A DNA stretch of 64,000 nucleotides from a virus. The notes beneath the pieces are model-generated. The model saw only the letters and a program-made list of their open reading frames with translations. It searched no databases and had not been told where the DNA came from. The position numbers were made by a program, and so were the translations under genes. The stretch spans positions 83,125 through 147,124 of the IMG/VR virus record IMGVR_UViG_3300042502_001233; one strand, written 5' to 3'. Of this stretch, positions 16,624 through 26,900 are shown in pieces; the stretch's first letter is position 1, and every line of letters starts with the position of its first letter.

Positions 16624-16672
16624 TTCTTTTTATTTATAAATATGTTTTTTTAATTTTTAATTTGGATAGTCA

Positions 16673-19348
16673 TCACACTCCAACTACTTCTGAAGGCATA
16701 AAATCCCAATCACAACATCTAGCCAAACCTTCAGCGCTATAAGCTTTATCTTGAAACATAGAGACCAAATTTGGGTAAAAAGCTAAATAAGCATTATCCA
16801 CTATTTTACAACCCATACCTTGCAACCCAGTATATGGGTCAATAATTTGAATAGGTGTAGTCCATTGTGTTGGACAGTTAGTTCCGTCAGCAGTAACCAA
16901 AGTCGACGCACCAAGACCATAAAGTGTGGTAAAATCTAAATAATATTGACCACTACCGACATTAGGGTATTCTTTTGGAACATTTTTTATAATCCAATTA
17001 CATGATACCATACAACCACAATTTGGTCTATTAAAACCACAACACACATAACCTGATTCAGACGCTACTAAATCATTAATAGACCCATCAACTACACCGA
17101 ATTCAGTATACATAGAGATACCACCTATTGTTTTACAACACTCTGACCCTATAAAAGAGGTTGTATTGGTTATTGGGATAGTGTTGCTAGTGTATATAGA
17201 ACCATCTGGATTGTATTGGTATAAATTGAAAACATAATACCCACTTTCATTAAGTTCTGGTTCTTTTTCAAATGGTGGACAAGCTAAAGGTGGTTCAACA
17301 CTTTTAGTCTTTTCTAAACAAATACTTAACATATCATCCTCATCAGTTGATGGACAACCACAAGCTGAAATAACTGTTTCTGGTTTTGGGTCAGTTTCTA
17401 TCGTTGTTATTGCTGTAACACAACCATCTAAATCACTACCATCAGTGTTGATAATATCTACATATATTTCCCCGTCATAATTAGTTATTTCACCATTATT
17501 GTAATTTGTGAATATATCGTAAGAACTTGTGGTTACCGTTTCAGAAGTTATTGTAAGTGGTGAAAAATTAGGTATAAGTGTTCTTAATTGTTCTAAATAA
17601 GCACTACCATTATCATAAGGACCAACGTGTGGGTTGTTACCTGTTTTAATGTCAATAACAGAATTAGCACCACCAGTTTCTCTATACCATAAACCAAAAT
17701 TTTGAAAGTACATATTTTCCGTATCAGGTAAAAATCTAGGGTACCCATCTGAATCAATAGGGTATTCTGAGATATCCGTTGAAAGCTCGTTTAATTCCAA
17801 AATAGTTATAAACTTTTCAACATCTATAGGTCCATCCGCTTTGTATATATATTCATTAAATTTTACCAAACCATTAGGTGTTCCGATGAATCTTAGTAAA
17901 AACTCAACACTTTTTCTAGCACCTTTAGATTTCCAAAGCCATGGTGAATTTAATATTATCCTACGCCACATTTCGATATCTGCTTCAACTGGAGTTAAAC
18001 CAGATGATTGACCACTGTAACTAGATTCACCGCTTCTAACATAATTGGATAATAAATCATTATTATTTATTGACGAGATAAGTTCCCAACCCAAAACTCT
18101 AGCCAAATCTTTTAAATATTTATCTGGCATGTTATCTAATTTATCATAAGTAACTGTGTTGGCAAAAGAAATACCATCAATAAATTTGTTTATATCATCA
18201 AAAGACCTACCATAAACATTTAAAAGTTTTGTAACTTTACCTTCAGATGTATCTTGTTGACGTTCATCCAAATAATAAGGCAACGTATCAAAACCAGTTA
18301 TAGCTTCAGTAACTAAAAATCTAGACATTAGGTTACTTCTAGTTAAATCATTGTTGTTTGCCAATTCTAACAAACCTGATACATAAGTAACATAATTGTC
18401 TGTGTCAAAATCCAAATTATAACCATCAGTTGTTGGCCACGTATATGATTTTGACGTATATAATAACACACCACTATCTGTTCTTATTGGAAATGAAAAT
18501 ATAGAAGTGTATTTTGGGTAAGTCATTCTATTTAACAGATAATATTCAAATTCATCTAAACCGTTGTAAAACAATTCTTCATAAATGTTTTTAGGTTTTA
18601 TATGATATGTAACTGTTTGTGGTACACCAGAAAATGGGTCACCTTTTACAACAAAATAAATATAATCATTTACCGTGTCAGTTGAACCTGTGAAATTAAC
18701 TACATCATACTCAACATTGTTTAAATAGATGCAGTATGCTCCATAGTTAACTGTTAGGTTTCTAAGGTCATTTGTTTCATTAAAAGTGTTTTCCAAAGTG
18801 CCAGTGGTCAAATAATTAATGTTGTAAATATTTTTGATAAAATTAACATTAATTCTAAAGGAAGCTTCATCTAAAAGGTGGTTATATGAATAATTTTCAT
18901 ACGTATTACCTTGAGATTGAATGAAATCTGAATTTAAATAAATTGGTGTAAGGTATAAGGCTGCTGGCCAAGACATGATAATTTTTTCCAACGCTACCCT
19001 AATGTATTCAGTCATAGAACCAAATTTAGCATAATAGTTTAAATTTGTTTTATCTAAGTTTAAATAAACACCAGTGTTATTGTTTAATAATGTTTCAGTT
19101 TGTGAAACATCTAAACCAATGTTTGATAAAGTAATAAAGTTGGAAAAACTATTTGTAATATAAGTTCTACTAAGTTTAGGGTCCAAGTTAGTGGTGATAG
19201 AAAAATTACCCATTGTAAACAATGGGGTTCCACCTTCACTAGTTAATTGTAAACCAACTAAATCTGGAGAAAAATTTCTATATTCTATATTACCATTGTA
19301 CAACTCTTTTTTAGCATACCCCGATACTTTAATTTTTTTATCGCTCAT
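16673..19348 (-). CDS. Baseplate protein with a tail-protein-I-like core
   Basis: 891 residues. The middle resembles P2 gpI-type baseplate proteins: PDKYLKDLARVLGWEL (about residue 407), then EMWRRIILNSPWLWKSKGAR and KSVEFLLRFIGTPNGLV (about 455-495). In gpI-like proteins a run of helices with a conserved Trp and G-T/A-R segment links the baseplate wedge to fibres. The C-terminal 230 residues are cysteine-rich (ACGCPSTDEDD, CCGFNRPNCGCMVSC), unusual for cytoplasmic assembly and possibly metal-bound or disulfide-linked in the particle. It lies nine bases downstream of the 309-residue gene. Confidence 0.65.
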   Translation of the reverse strand: MSDKKIKVSGYAKKELYNGNIEYRNFSPDLVGLQLTSEGGTPLFTMGNFSITTNLDPKLSRTYITNSFSNFITLSNIGLDVSQTETLLNNNTGVYLNLDKTNLNYYAKFGSMTEYIRVALEKIIMSWPAALYLTPIYLNSDFIQSQGNTYENYSYNHLLDEASFRINVNFIKNIYNINYLTTGTLENTFNETNDLRNLTVNYGAYCIYLNNVEYDVVNFTGSTDTVNDYIYFVVKGDPFSGVPQTVTYHIKPKNIYEELFYNGLDEFEYYLLNRMTYPKYTSIFSFPIRTDSGVLLYTSKSYTWPTTDGYNLDFDTDNYVTYVSGLLELANNNDLTRSNLMSRFLVTEAITGFDTLPYYLDERQQDTSEGKVTKLLNVYGRSFDDINKFIDGISFANTVTYDKLDNMPDKYLKDLARVLGWELISSINNNDLLSNYVRSGESSYSGQSSGLTPVEADIEMWRRIILNSPWLWKSKGARKSVEFLLRFIGTPNGLVKFNEYIYKADGPIDVEKFITILELNELSTDISEYPIDSDGYPRFLPDTENMYFQNFGLWYRETGGANSVIDIKTGNNPHVGPYDNGSAYLEQLRTLIPNFSPLTITSETVTTSSYDIFTNYNNGEITNYDGEIYVDIINTDGSDLDGCVTAITTIETDPKPETVISACGCPSTDEDDMLSICLEKTKSVEPPLACPPFEKEPELNESGYYVFNLYQYNPDGSIYTSNTIPITNTTSFIGSECCKTIGGISMYTEFGVVDGSINDLVASESGYVCCGFNRPNCGCMVSCNWIIKNVPKEYPNVGSGQYYLDFTTLYGLGASTLVTADGTNCPTQWTTPIQIIDPYTGLQGMGCKIVDNAYLAFYPNLVSMFQDKAYSAEGLARCCDWDFMPSEVVGV

Positions 19349-19356
19349 TACATAAA

Positions 19357-20286
19357 TTAAATTTGAGTTATATTATTAAATGTTTTTGTAAAATCTATAC
19401 TAGTTCTTTTGCTTCTAACTTCAAACAATGGTTTACCGCTAAATTGGTCTTTAATTTCATAAAGGTCGTATTGTTTGTAAATTTGATTACCAAAATTGTA
19501 AATTGTGTAAATACCGTCATCAAGACTTTTAGTTTGGTTACCAAACAACGCAAATGCCAATGTTTCAATATCATGTTCAACCATTTCAACTTCAATCATG
19601 ATTGGGTTAAAGAACGTATTTGTAATAATAACTGGTTGGTTTGGTTGCCCTATGAAAGGTAACGCATTTGGTTTAACATTGCTGGCAGATGCTGGTGATA
19701 CAGTCGCGAAAGTCAATGTTGAATTATCGTTAAATCTATAACGGATAGCTTTTTGATTACTGTTTGTTAAATTTTGGTTAACTGGTTCTGCTCTGTTGTT
19801 AGAAGTGATAACTCTAAAAAAGTTATTTACTTTAGAGTCAATTGGGTTGTTTGAATCTAAATACTCAATTCTATAACCAACCAAGCCATCATTTTCAAAT
19901 TTACTTTGAAAAGCTACTGGAATTTGTGATAAGTCAAAAACTAACCCTTTTATATCTGGATATGCTGATAACACTCCAACATCAACTATTGTAGTTCTAA
20001 TTTCAACTGGTTTAATTATTATCGTGTAAAACCCTTTATTACCAAATGTAGCTGTTGGTAATTTAAGTGTGTATAAACCACCAAAAATTTGAAACCCAGT
20101 TAAATTTGATTGGTCTTTCAATGATTGTGGTGTGTCTACTTTAAATAACATAGTTGTTGAATCATCAATTTTAGTTAATGTTGTATCACCAATTGTATCT
20201 CTACTAGCTGTATAATGATAAAAAATTTCCACATCTGTTGGTGAAATGTCTGCTGGTCTAACTATACCGTATGTTCCGCTTGCCAT
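19357..20286 (-). CDS. Probable virion protein of unknown function
   Basis: 309 residues, beginning MASGTYGIVRPADISPTDVE. It is rich in beta-type segments and ends in a basic stretch (EVRSKRTSIDF). No enzyme motif, signal peptide or membrane segment is visible. It lies between a 40-residue gene and the baseplate gene at 16673-19348 in a continuous late operon, so a structural role in the baseplate is likely from context only. Confidence 0.55.
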   Translation of the reverse strand: MASGTYGIVRPADISPTDVEIFYHYTASRDTIGDTTLTKIDDSTTMLFKVDTPQSLKDQSNLTGFQIFGGLYTLKLPTATFGNKGFYTIIIKPVEIRTTIVDVGVLSAYPDIKGLVFDLSQIPVAFQSKFENDGLVGYRIEYLDSNNPIDSKVNNFFRVITSNNRAEPVNQNLTNSNQKAIRYRFNDNSTLTFATVSPASASNVKPNALPFIGQPNQPVIITNTFFNPIMIEVEMVEHDIETLAFALFGNQTKSLDDGIYTIYNFGNQIYKQYDLYEIKDQFSGKPLFEVRSKRTSIDFTKTFNNITQI

Positions 20287-20297
20287 ATTTTATTTAT

Positions 20298-20420
20298 TTA
20301 ATTCTTTTTTATTTGTTTTGCCATTTCGTTAATTTCATACTCTGACATTTCTTGTAATTGTTCGATACATAATTTTCCGTGGTGAATCAAAAGGTAATGA
20401 TTATTGTGTTTCTCCATCAT
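20298..20420 (-). CDS. 40-residue protein of unknown function
   Basis: A short gene. Its ATG at 20420 overlaps the stop of the 297-residue gene within ATGATG, and its TAA lies 12 bases before the next start. The product begins MMEKHNNHYLLIHHGKLC and continues with an amphipathic helix (IEQLQEMSEYEINEMAKQIKK). It fills an otherwise empty 130-base gap in a tightly packed operon and uses the stop-start overlap seen elsewhere in the window, so it is probably translated. Function unknown. Confidence 0.5.
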   Translation of the reverse strand: MMEKHNNHYLLIHHGKLCIEQLQEMSEYEINEMAKQIKKN

Positions 20421-21310
20421 TGTTTATTTATTTTATAAAAACCATTTCCGTACCCACTTAATTGACCTAAATTTTTAATTTCGGAAAGTTTTAAATGTGA
20501 ATCCATAACACTAGTTGCACCTCTATCAATAAATACATCGTTTTGTAGTTCTGGTCTAGAAATTATTCCAAATAGAAACTCTTCTTTGGTCAAAGCTGAT
20601 AAAGATACGTTGGTTTGGTTCCACCCTTCACCAATATACCTAAAAGTTGTCAATGGTAAAGGGTTTGTGTCGCCATTAACTACTTGTGCCCTAGTAATAC
20701 CTGTATAATCTGCATATTGTAAACCGTATAGTTGGTTATTTTGGGCCAACGTAGAACCAGTTATAGCGTCAAAAACATATTTTGTTGGTTCACCGATAGA
20801 ATACACTTGATTTACACCGCTAACACTAACACCAGCATAATTAACATAACCTTCAGTCGATATATTAAATCCAGGTCTATACACATCCGTATATGTTACC
20901 GAAGAATAAGCTCTAACATCTAATAATTTACTATCAGTAGCACCAGTTATTGGTTTGTTACCAAAATAATAATAATAACTAGAATCTGAAAAACTTGGAT
21001 ACCTTAACGTAGCTCTTTCAGTAGGTGTTGCAAATAATGGTGATACATTAACATACATATTCGGTGTCATAAAAGGAAAAGTAAACCCAAGTCCTTGCAA
21101 TTTACTAATCAACAAACTATTATTTGGTGGTGTAATTGGAGTTGTTTTTTGGGTATATGATATATCTGTAAATAAACCCATATCATCAATATTTTGAGTA
21201 ATCATGATATTAAGATAAAATGTTGTCGCTGTCATAACACCCCATGTAGGGCTGCTAGCATTTCTATCTATGCTTTCTTCTAAAAGTATTTTTCTTTTTA
21301 TTATCTCCAT
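20417..21310 (-). CDS. Probable baseplate/virion protein
   Basis: 297 residues. The N-terminus (EIIKRKILLEESIDR) is charged, and the middle is Tyr/Ser/Thr-rich beta-type sequence. The C-terminus has a well-ordered segment, FIDRGATSVMDSHLKLSEIK, followed by LGQLSGYGNGFYKI, of a kind I associate with structural proteins of large myoviruses. Its start touches the stop of the 283-residue gene at 21310, and its stop overlaps the start of the 40-residue gene. A structural role is inferred; no enzymatic motif is seen. Confidence 0.55.
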   Translation of the reverse strand: MEIIKRKILLEESIDRNASSPTWGVMTATTFYLNIMITQNIDDMGLFTDISYTQKTTPITPPNNSLLISKLQGLGFTFPFMTPNMYVNVSPLFATPTERATLRYPSFSDSSYYYYFGNKPITGATDSKLLDVRAYSSVTYTDVYRPGFNISTEGYVNYAGVSVSGVNQVYSIGEPTKYVFDAITGSTLAQNNQLYGLQYADYTGITRAQVVNGDTNPLPLTTFRYIGEGWNQTNVSLSALTKEEFLFGIISRPELQNDVFIDRGATSVMDSHLKLSEIKNLGQLSGYGNGFYKINKQ

Positions 21311-22161
21311 TATATCGCTTTTACTTCATATAAATTAATTGTTGGTCCGTTACCAAAATAAGTTACGTTATTAACACCGATAGGGTTAATACCTTGGTAT
21401 TGGTCATCAACTTCATAATAATACCCAGTTAATGTTCTAGTTATCTTATATCTCGTATATAGTTCATGCACCAAATTTTCAATATTTTGTGGTGTGTTTT
21501 TAACCATTAAATTAGTTTTTTTACCTGTTTTAGCATTGTTGAATGATGCTTTCATAAATAAATACTTTGTTTCACCAATATTTAAACTATCTTTGTAATA
21601 ATATAAATGAAACCCCTCACCGAAACCTCTTTTGTTAATCAAAGGGTTTTCAACTGTGAATTTTATCGGTATTTGATTTATAGGTTTCGGTAAACCTGTA
21701 GATAAAACACCAGTAGTACTAGTTAATAAATCATCTGGGGCTAACCTACAAAATAAAGTTGTATAGGCAACCAAGTTTTGAACCATAGGGTCATCTGAAT
21801 CATAAAATGATAACCTTAAAAAACTTTGAGTAAACGAATTTTTACTAAATTTAACATCATCATAATTAAAACCAATATCACTATAAAAATTACCATAAAC
21901 ACCTACATTATTAAGTAATTTGATATCATATGTTAACGACGTAACTGGGTTGTCTGCTGGATTTATTGGTATAAACCTAACTCTATCATAATTTAAAATT
22001 GGGTTTATAGCGTTTTCGGTTTCGGTTTCAACAAAAACACGTTCTATTAGTTCGGCAGTATCAACTAATTGATATTTCATACTAATAGGTATGTTGATAG
22101 TAGTGGTTGTTGAACTACTAGGTATCGTTGAAAGATTTATTTTGTAATTATTAACATACAT
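21310..22161 (-). CDS. Probable baseplate/virion protein
   Basis: 283 residues, beginning MYVNNYKINLSTIPSSSTTTT. It contains alternating hydrophobic beta strands and a positively charged segment (KTGKKTNLMVKNTPQNIENL) near residue 215. It overlaps the upstream 597-residue gene by 11 bases and abuts the next gene, so it is part of one coupled late operon. No family recognised. The composition and neighbours fit a baseplate wedge or fibre-linking component. Confidence 0.55.
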   Translation of the reverse strand: MYVNNYKINLSTIPSSSTTTTINIPISMKYQLVDTAELIERVFVETETENAINPILNYDRVRFIPINPADNPVTSLTYDIKLLNNVGVYGNFYSDIGFNYDDVKFSKNSFTQSFLRLSFYDSDDPMVQNLVAYTTLFCRLAPDDLLTSTTGVLSTGLPKPINQIPIKFTVENPLINKRGFGEGFHLYYYKDSLNIGETKYLFMKASFNNAKTGKKTNLMVKNTPQNIENLVHELYTRYKITRTLTGYYYEVDDQYQGINPIGVNNVTYFGNGPTINLYEVKAI

Positions 22162-23944
22162 CGTCTGCTGAGTTTACTATAAATTTGTCTGTTATTCTAT
22201 CTCCAGATTTGTCTGAAGGGTATTTATCGTAAAATAAACCCCAAAGACCATATGGGTCTTGTCTTTTTATATTAAAACAATAATTTTGATACATATAATG
22301 AGAATTATTTAAAAATGGGTAATCCAAAGGTTTTTCCTCTGATTCGTTAAACCCAATTGGTAATAAATCTCTCCATATATAACTATCTACCGAAGTTTTA
22401 ATTGAGTAAATCGGTAATTCATCTACACTAGCTTCACCTTCTTCAACGTAGTTAGAAAATTCTCTAATTTTTATCAAATGATGTGCTTTATAGTAATAAC
22501 CTTCTTGTCTTGGACCTAAAGTTACTGTTGACGTTAAACCATTAGCTCTTACCATATTCATTGTAGGTGCTGTTTGCCTATTTATAGTATTAAATCTGTG
22601 ATGTACATCTGCCAAAACCGTTTCATTCAAAGTTGTTTTATTAAATTCAACCAAATCACCATAGAAGAATTGATTACCAATTTGTACGTTGTTTTCCAAA
22701 GGTGTATTTGAAACGTATGGTAATAGTGGTGCGTTATGGATTCTGTTAATTACTGGCACATCTCTCAAATAAGTTTGTGCGTTGGTTTGAGTTAAATTAA
22801 ATATAAATGGTGTTTCAATACCAGACTTAACTTGTGTAAATAAGAAATTACTATCTGTTTTTATCATTGTAAGATATAATTCACTTAGTGGTCTATTTAG
22901 GTTATCAGTCAATTCCGAAACATCAATATCTTCATTAAAAACAAATTGAATTATTTGGTCATTAAAAAAATTCTCACTAAATCCAGCTTGATATGTTTCA
23001 TAATCATCAGTTTCAATTACTGGTGAATTTTTTGTTTTTATTTTTGTAAATAATCTAAAATAATATTCAGATTCAACATCATTAACAATTTTTCTCATTC
23101 TAGAAGTGTTAGATATTGAACCAGTATTTGGTAGGTCAATCACAAAATAATAATCTTTTAAGTTTCCATTGTCTAAACCTGTTCTAATAACCACATGGTC
23201 ACCATTATAACCATTTGTACCAAAAATTCTAACTGTATCACCAATTTCTAAATTGTGTTTACAAGCCATACCTAACGCTGTCATATTTCTAGTTGATTGG
23301 ACCGCCAAAGTGTCATCAACAATTAACAAACCGTTACCATTGGTTGTGTCATAAACCATTTTATGTTTTGTGTCTGCACTAACTGGATATGTTATAGTCA
23401 ATTCCCAATTTTTAACAAAATTTGGAAGTGTAGCGCTAGGATTAGCTACAAATGGGTGATAGTCTGGTAAAAAAGAAAATCTTTCTCTTTTAGGTTCCAT
23501 ATCAAAATAATTACATAACGAAGCAGATGCTATATTTGGGTTATAATAACCAAACCAACCATCTTTTTCTTTTAAAAAAGTTTTAAAAGCTAAATCGTAA
23601 GTTAAATCTTCATCATCATTAACACTTTGGTCTCTTGGATATGAACGGTCTAAAAATAAACCCTCATTAAACCCAGCATAGGTATATAAGTTGTTATTGT
23701 TAGGGTCGTTTAGATTAAACAACGTATTACTAACCAAAGGGTTTATAGTACCAATTATTCTATAAAACGTACAACGTTCTCTTTCTGTGTCAAAACGTTT
23801 TGCCACATCAACAATCTCATTTATCTGATTGGTTGGTAATAATCTCTCATCACCAACCATGTTGATTTTTAAATATGTATCTGTGTTAACGTTATTTGCA
23901 GATGTTTGACTGTTTAGTCTATGTTGTGTTCTTTCTGTACTCAT
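22151..23944 (-). CDS. Large virion protein, probably baseplate
   Basis: 597 residues with no enzymatic motif seen. It is rich in aromatic and Asn/Asp residues and contains beta-type domains, for example a small SH3-like segment around GDTVRIFGTNGYNGDHVV (about residue 230), a fold often used as an adaptor in phage baseplates. It follows the 1524-residue protein by 11 bases and overlaps the next gene by 11 bases. A structural role is inferred from the operon. Confidence 0.55.
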   Translation of the reverse strand: MSTERTQHRLNSQTSANNVNTDTYLKINMVGDERLLPTNQINEIVDVAKRFDTERERCTFYRIIGTINPLVSNTLFNLNDPNNNNLYTYAGFNEGLFLDRSYPRDQSVNDDEDLTYDLAFKTFLKEKDGWFGYYNPNIASASLCNYFDMEPKRERFSFLPDYHPFVANPSATLPNFVKNWELTITYPVSADTKHKMVYDTTNGNGLLIVDDTLAVQSTRNMTALGMACKHNLEIGDTVRIFGTNGYNGDHVVIRTGLDNGNLKDYYFVIDLPNTGSISNTSRMRKIVNDVESEYYFRLFTKIKTKNSPVIETDDYETYQAGFSENFFNDQIIQFVFNEDIDVSELTDNLNRPLSELYLTMIKTDSNFLFTQVKSGIETPFIFNLTQTNAQTYLRDVPVINRIHNAPLLPYVSNTPLENNVQIGNQFFYGDLVEFNKTTLNETVLADVHHRFNTINRQTAPTMNMVRANGLTSTVTLGPRQEGYYYKAHHLIKIREFSNYVEEGEASVDELPIYSIKTSVDSYIWRDLLPIGFNESEEKPLDYPFLNNSHYMYQNYCFNIKRQDPYGLWGLFYDKYPSDKSGDRITDKFIVNSADDVC

Positions 23945-23955
23945 TTTTAATTAGA

Positions 23956-26900
23956 TTAAATTGGTGATGTTGTTGTAAATTGGCAACCAGAACTATCTGT
24001 TAGTACTGAAGACACAGCACCACCAGATGTTGGTGCTAGATAGCCTGGGAAAGTTGTTTGGTTTATCGACCCAACCCCACCAACTGGTGCTGGACCTTGA
24101 TAAGGTACTGGTCCAGAGAAACCAGTGTAAGGTGGTAAACCACCTGTTATATACACCCAATATCTACTAAACCCACTAGGTATACTAGAATTAGTTTGTT
24201 TAAGCCATTGAGCTGTCATAGCTTGTGTTGGCAATTGAATAGATGGTAATGTAATCGAGTTTGATTCACAACCAACGTTATCAATAACTTTAACTATAGT
24301 TACTGCCACATTACTAGTGTTAGGTGGTAATTGAAACGGACATAGAATTTCTTGTAAATTGTTTGATACAGTAGTTGTAAACACTGGGTTTGGGTTAGCA
24401 ACGCTTGGAGTTGGAAAAACCGTTGAGGTAGCACCAACTAATGCTGTTAACTTATATTCAACAAGATATGGTGCTCTATATGTCATACCTAATGCTAATT
24501 GGTTGATAGCAAATTTGAATTTAACTTTTCCAATAATACATTGCGCTGAGTTATTAATCGCAACACCTGTTATATAATCTGTAGTACTAATTTCCAAAGG
24601 CATCAATGGTACTTTAACTTCATTTTTTGTAATCGAATAAAAATCACTAAAACAAGTACCAGCTGGGTTACAAATTCTAATTCTAAGTTCAGTATTAAAA
24701 CTAACATTTGATGGTGAAGCTGGATAATTAACTGTATAATTCAAACCACCAATTGAAGTTGCGATTAAAGGCGTTTGTGATAGGTTAAATGTAGGATTAC
24801 CATTTTCATCTTCTTCACCATCTTTACTTGTTTGAACATAAACAACCCCACCAAATGCTGGTAAATAAGCAGCAGCGCTAGATGTTGTCAATGCGAAAGT
24901 TATTGTATGAACTAATGGGTCACATTGTTTTTTTAATATATCAGCATTAGCCAACTCAATCTCCATTTCAGGGTTTTGTGTTGTCAAAGTATATGTTGAT
25001 GTAACACTTTGACCTGCAATGTCGGTGGCTATCGCTGTATAAGTACCAACGGTAAGACCGCTAATATTAAAACCAACAATAGATGAATCATCTACACTAT
25101 TAGTTGTAGTGACAAATATTGGTTGATTACCACCTAAAACTGTATAGGTTGCGGTTCCAGAATCATCTCCAAAACATAATGGGTTTACTGTTGATACACT
25201 CAAAGAAATTGGTGTTGCCCCACCAACTGCTAAGTTTGGTATAGTTACTGAATCACCATTTGAATCGGTTACTACTATATAATAACCAACACCAGTGGTT
25301 CCAGATGTAATATCTACACACAATCCACCAATAATTATTGGTGTAGTAGTAACTAGTTGTGGTGACGTTGAACCGTTTATTGGCACTATTGAATCATTAC
25401 TATGGTGAACGACGTAATAATATGTACCACTACCACCACCTATAGGTGATAAACTTATTTCACCATTACACGTAGCACCAGAACTATCTCTAATAACATA
25501 TGCATCAGCGTACAACGGTGTTGGACCTGATATTGTAAATGTTTGTGAAATAAGTGTCCCATTTGTGTCCTGAACAGTTATAATATAATCACCATCAGCT
25601 AAATTACCAATAATTGTTAAATTTCCAGTAGGTGATTCAATAACTGTACCAGTAATAAATGTTGCGTTAGGTCCACTAATAGTATATGTGTAACTTGTAC
25701 TAACACCATTAATAATCGAGAACGAAAAAGCACCATCGGTTGATGTGTTAGTGGTTGTTGCCGTAGTGCTGACAATTTTAATCAAAAACTCTTGGGTTAC
25801 TTCAGGGAAGCATCTTGTGAAAAATTTACTATTCATAAGGTCTAACCCAGTTGAACCAGGAACAATACCAAAATAAAAATAATATGAATGTTCTGGTTGT
25901 GAAAAACTAGAGTTTGTGTAACCACTACCTCTAAATTTCAAATAATCAGAACCATTAGCTCGTATTGTTGGTTGACTTGGATTACAGAATTCATTACCAC
26001 CAAAATTATACGTACTACAATTTGGTAAGTTAAAATCTGTAGAGTATGGATAGTTAGTAAACATGTTGTTTGTTGAAATATTCAAACCAAACAACACATC
26101 TCTAACAAATCTACTGTTACTTTCAATTTCTTGTGAACCAATAATATAATCTGGAAGTATATCGTTCCCATTAGGAGCTATATCTATTTCATCTAAATCA
26201 ACACCAAATTCACAAATATGTCTAAAGTTTAAACATTGTCTATAATCAGACGTTAAACCAGCACAACTAATGTCAAAAAACAACCCTTCATTACCACCAA
26301 TATCAACCTGACCAGAGGTTTCAATAATTCTTGCAGTTTCATCATACTCGTCTAATATAGGTGGCATTTTAAATGTTGTTGGTACTAAAAATGGTTGTAT
26401 TTTAGGTATACCTTGCCAGTCACAATTAAATACCGAACCTAAATTTGTTATTTCAGTTGCGTATAATTTAAACGCACCATTTTTTGTTGTTGGAGCATAG
26501 TAAAATTCACCTTTATATTTTTTTATTACACCTTCTCTAAAAGTAATACTTTTTAATTCATTTTGTGAATCACCACCACCATTATAACATGTATCCAAAG
26601 CTACTTTTGTAACACAATTACTACCAGAGCAATCATTACTACAATATTTTTCTCTACGTCTTCGTCTTTTATATTTTAATAAATAAGCATATAGCGTTCC
26701 ATTTATCCAATCATTATAAAAATCAAATTGAAATAAATTCATAGCTCTAGCTAACTCAAACGCAACACAATTTGATAATTCAAATAAATCATCGTAAATT
26801 TTTGTGGGTGTACCAGCAGCACCAGCTTGTATTAATGCTTCTCGTCTACCATTCCTATCAGAACACCCAGGTATAAACAAAGCTGAACTTTCATCATCAA

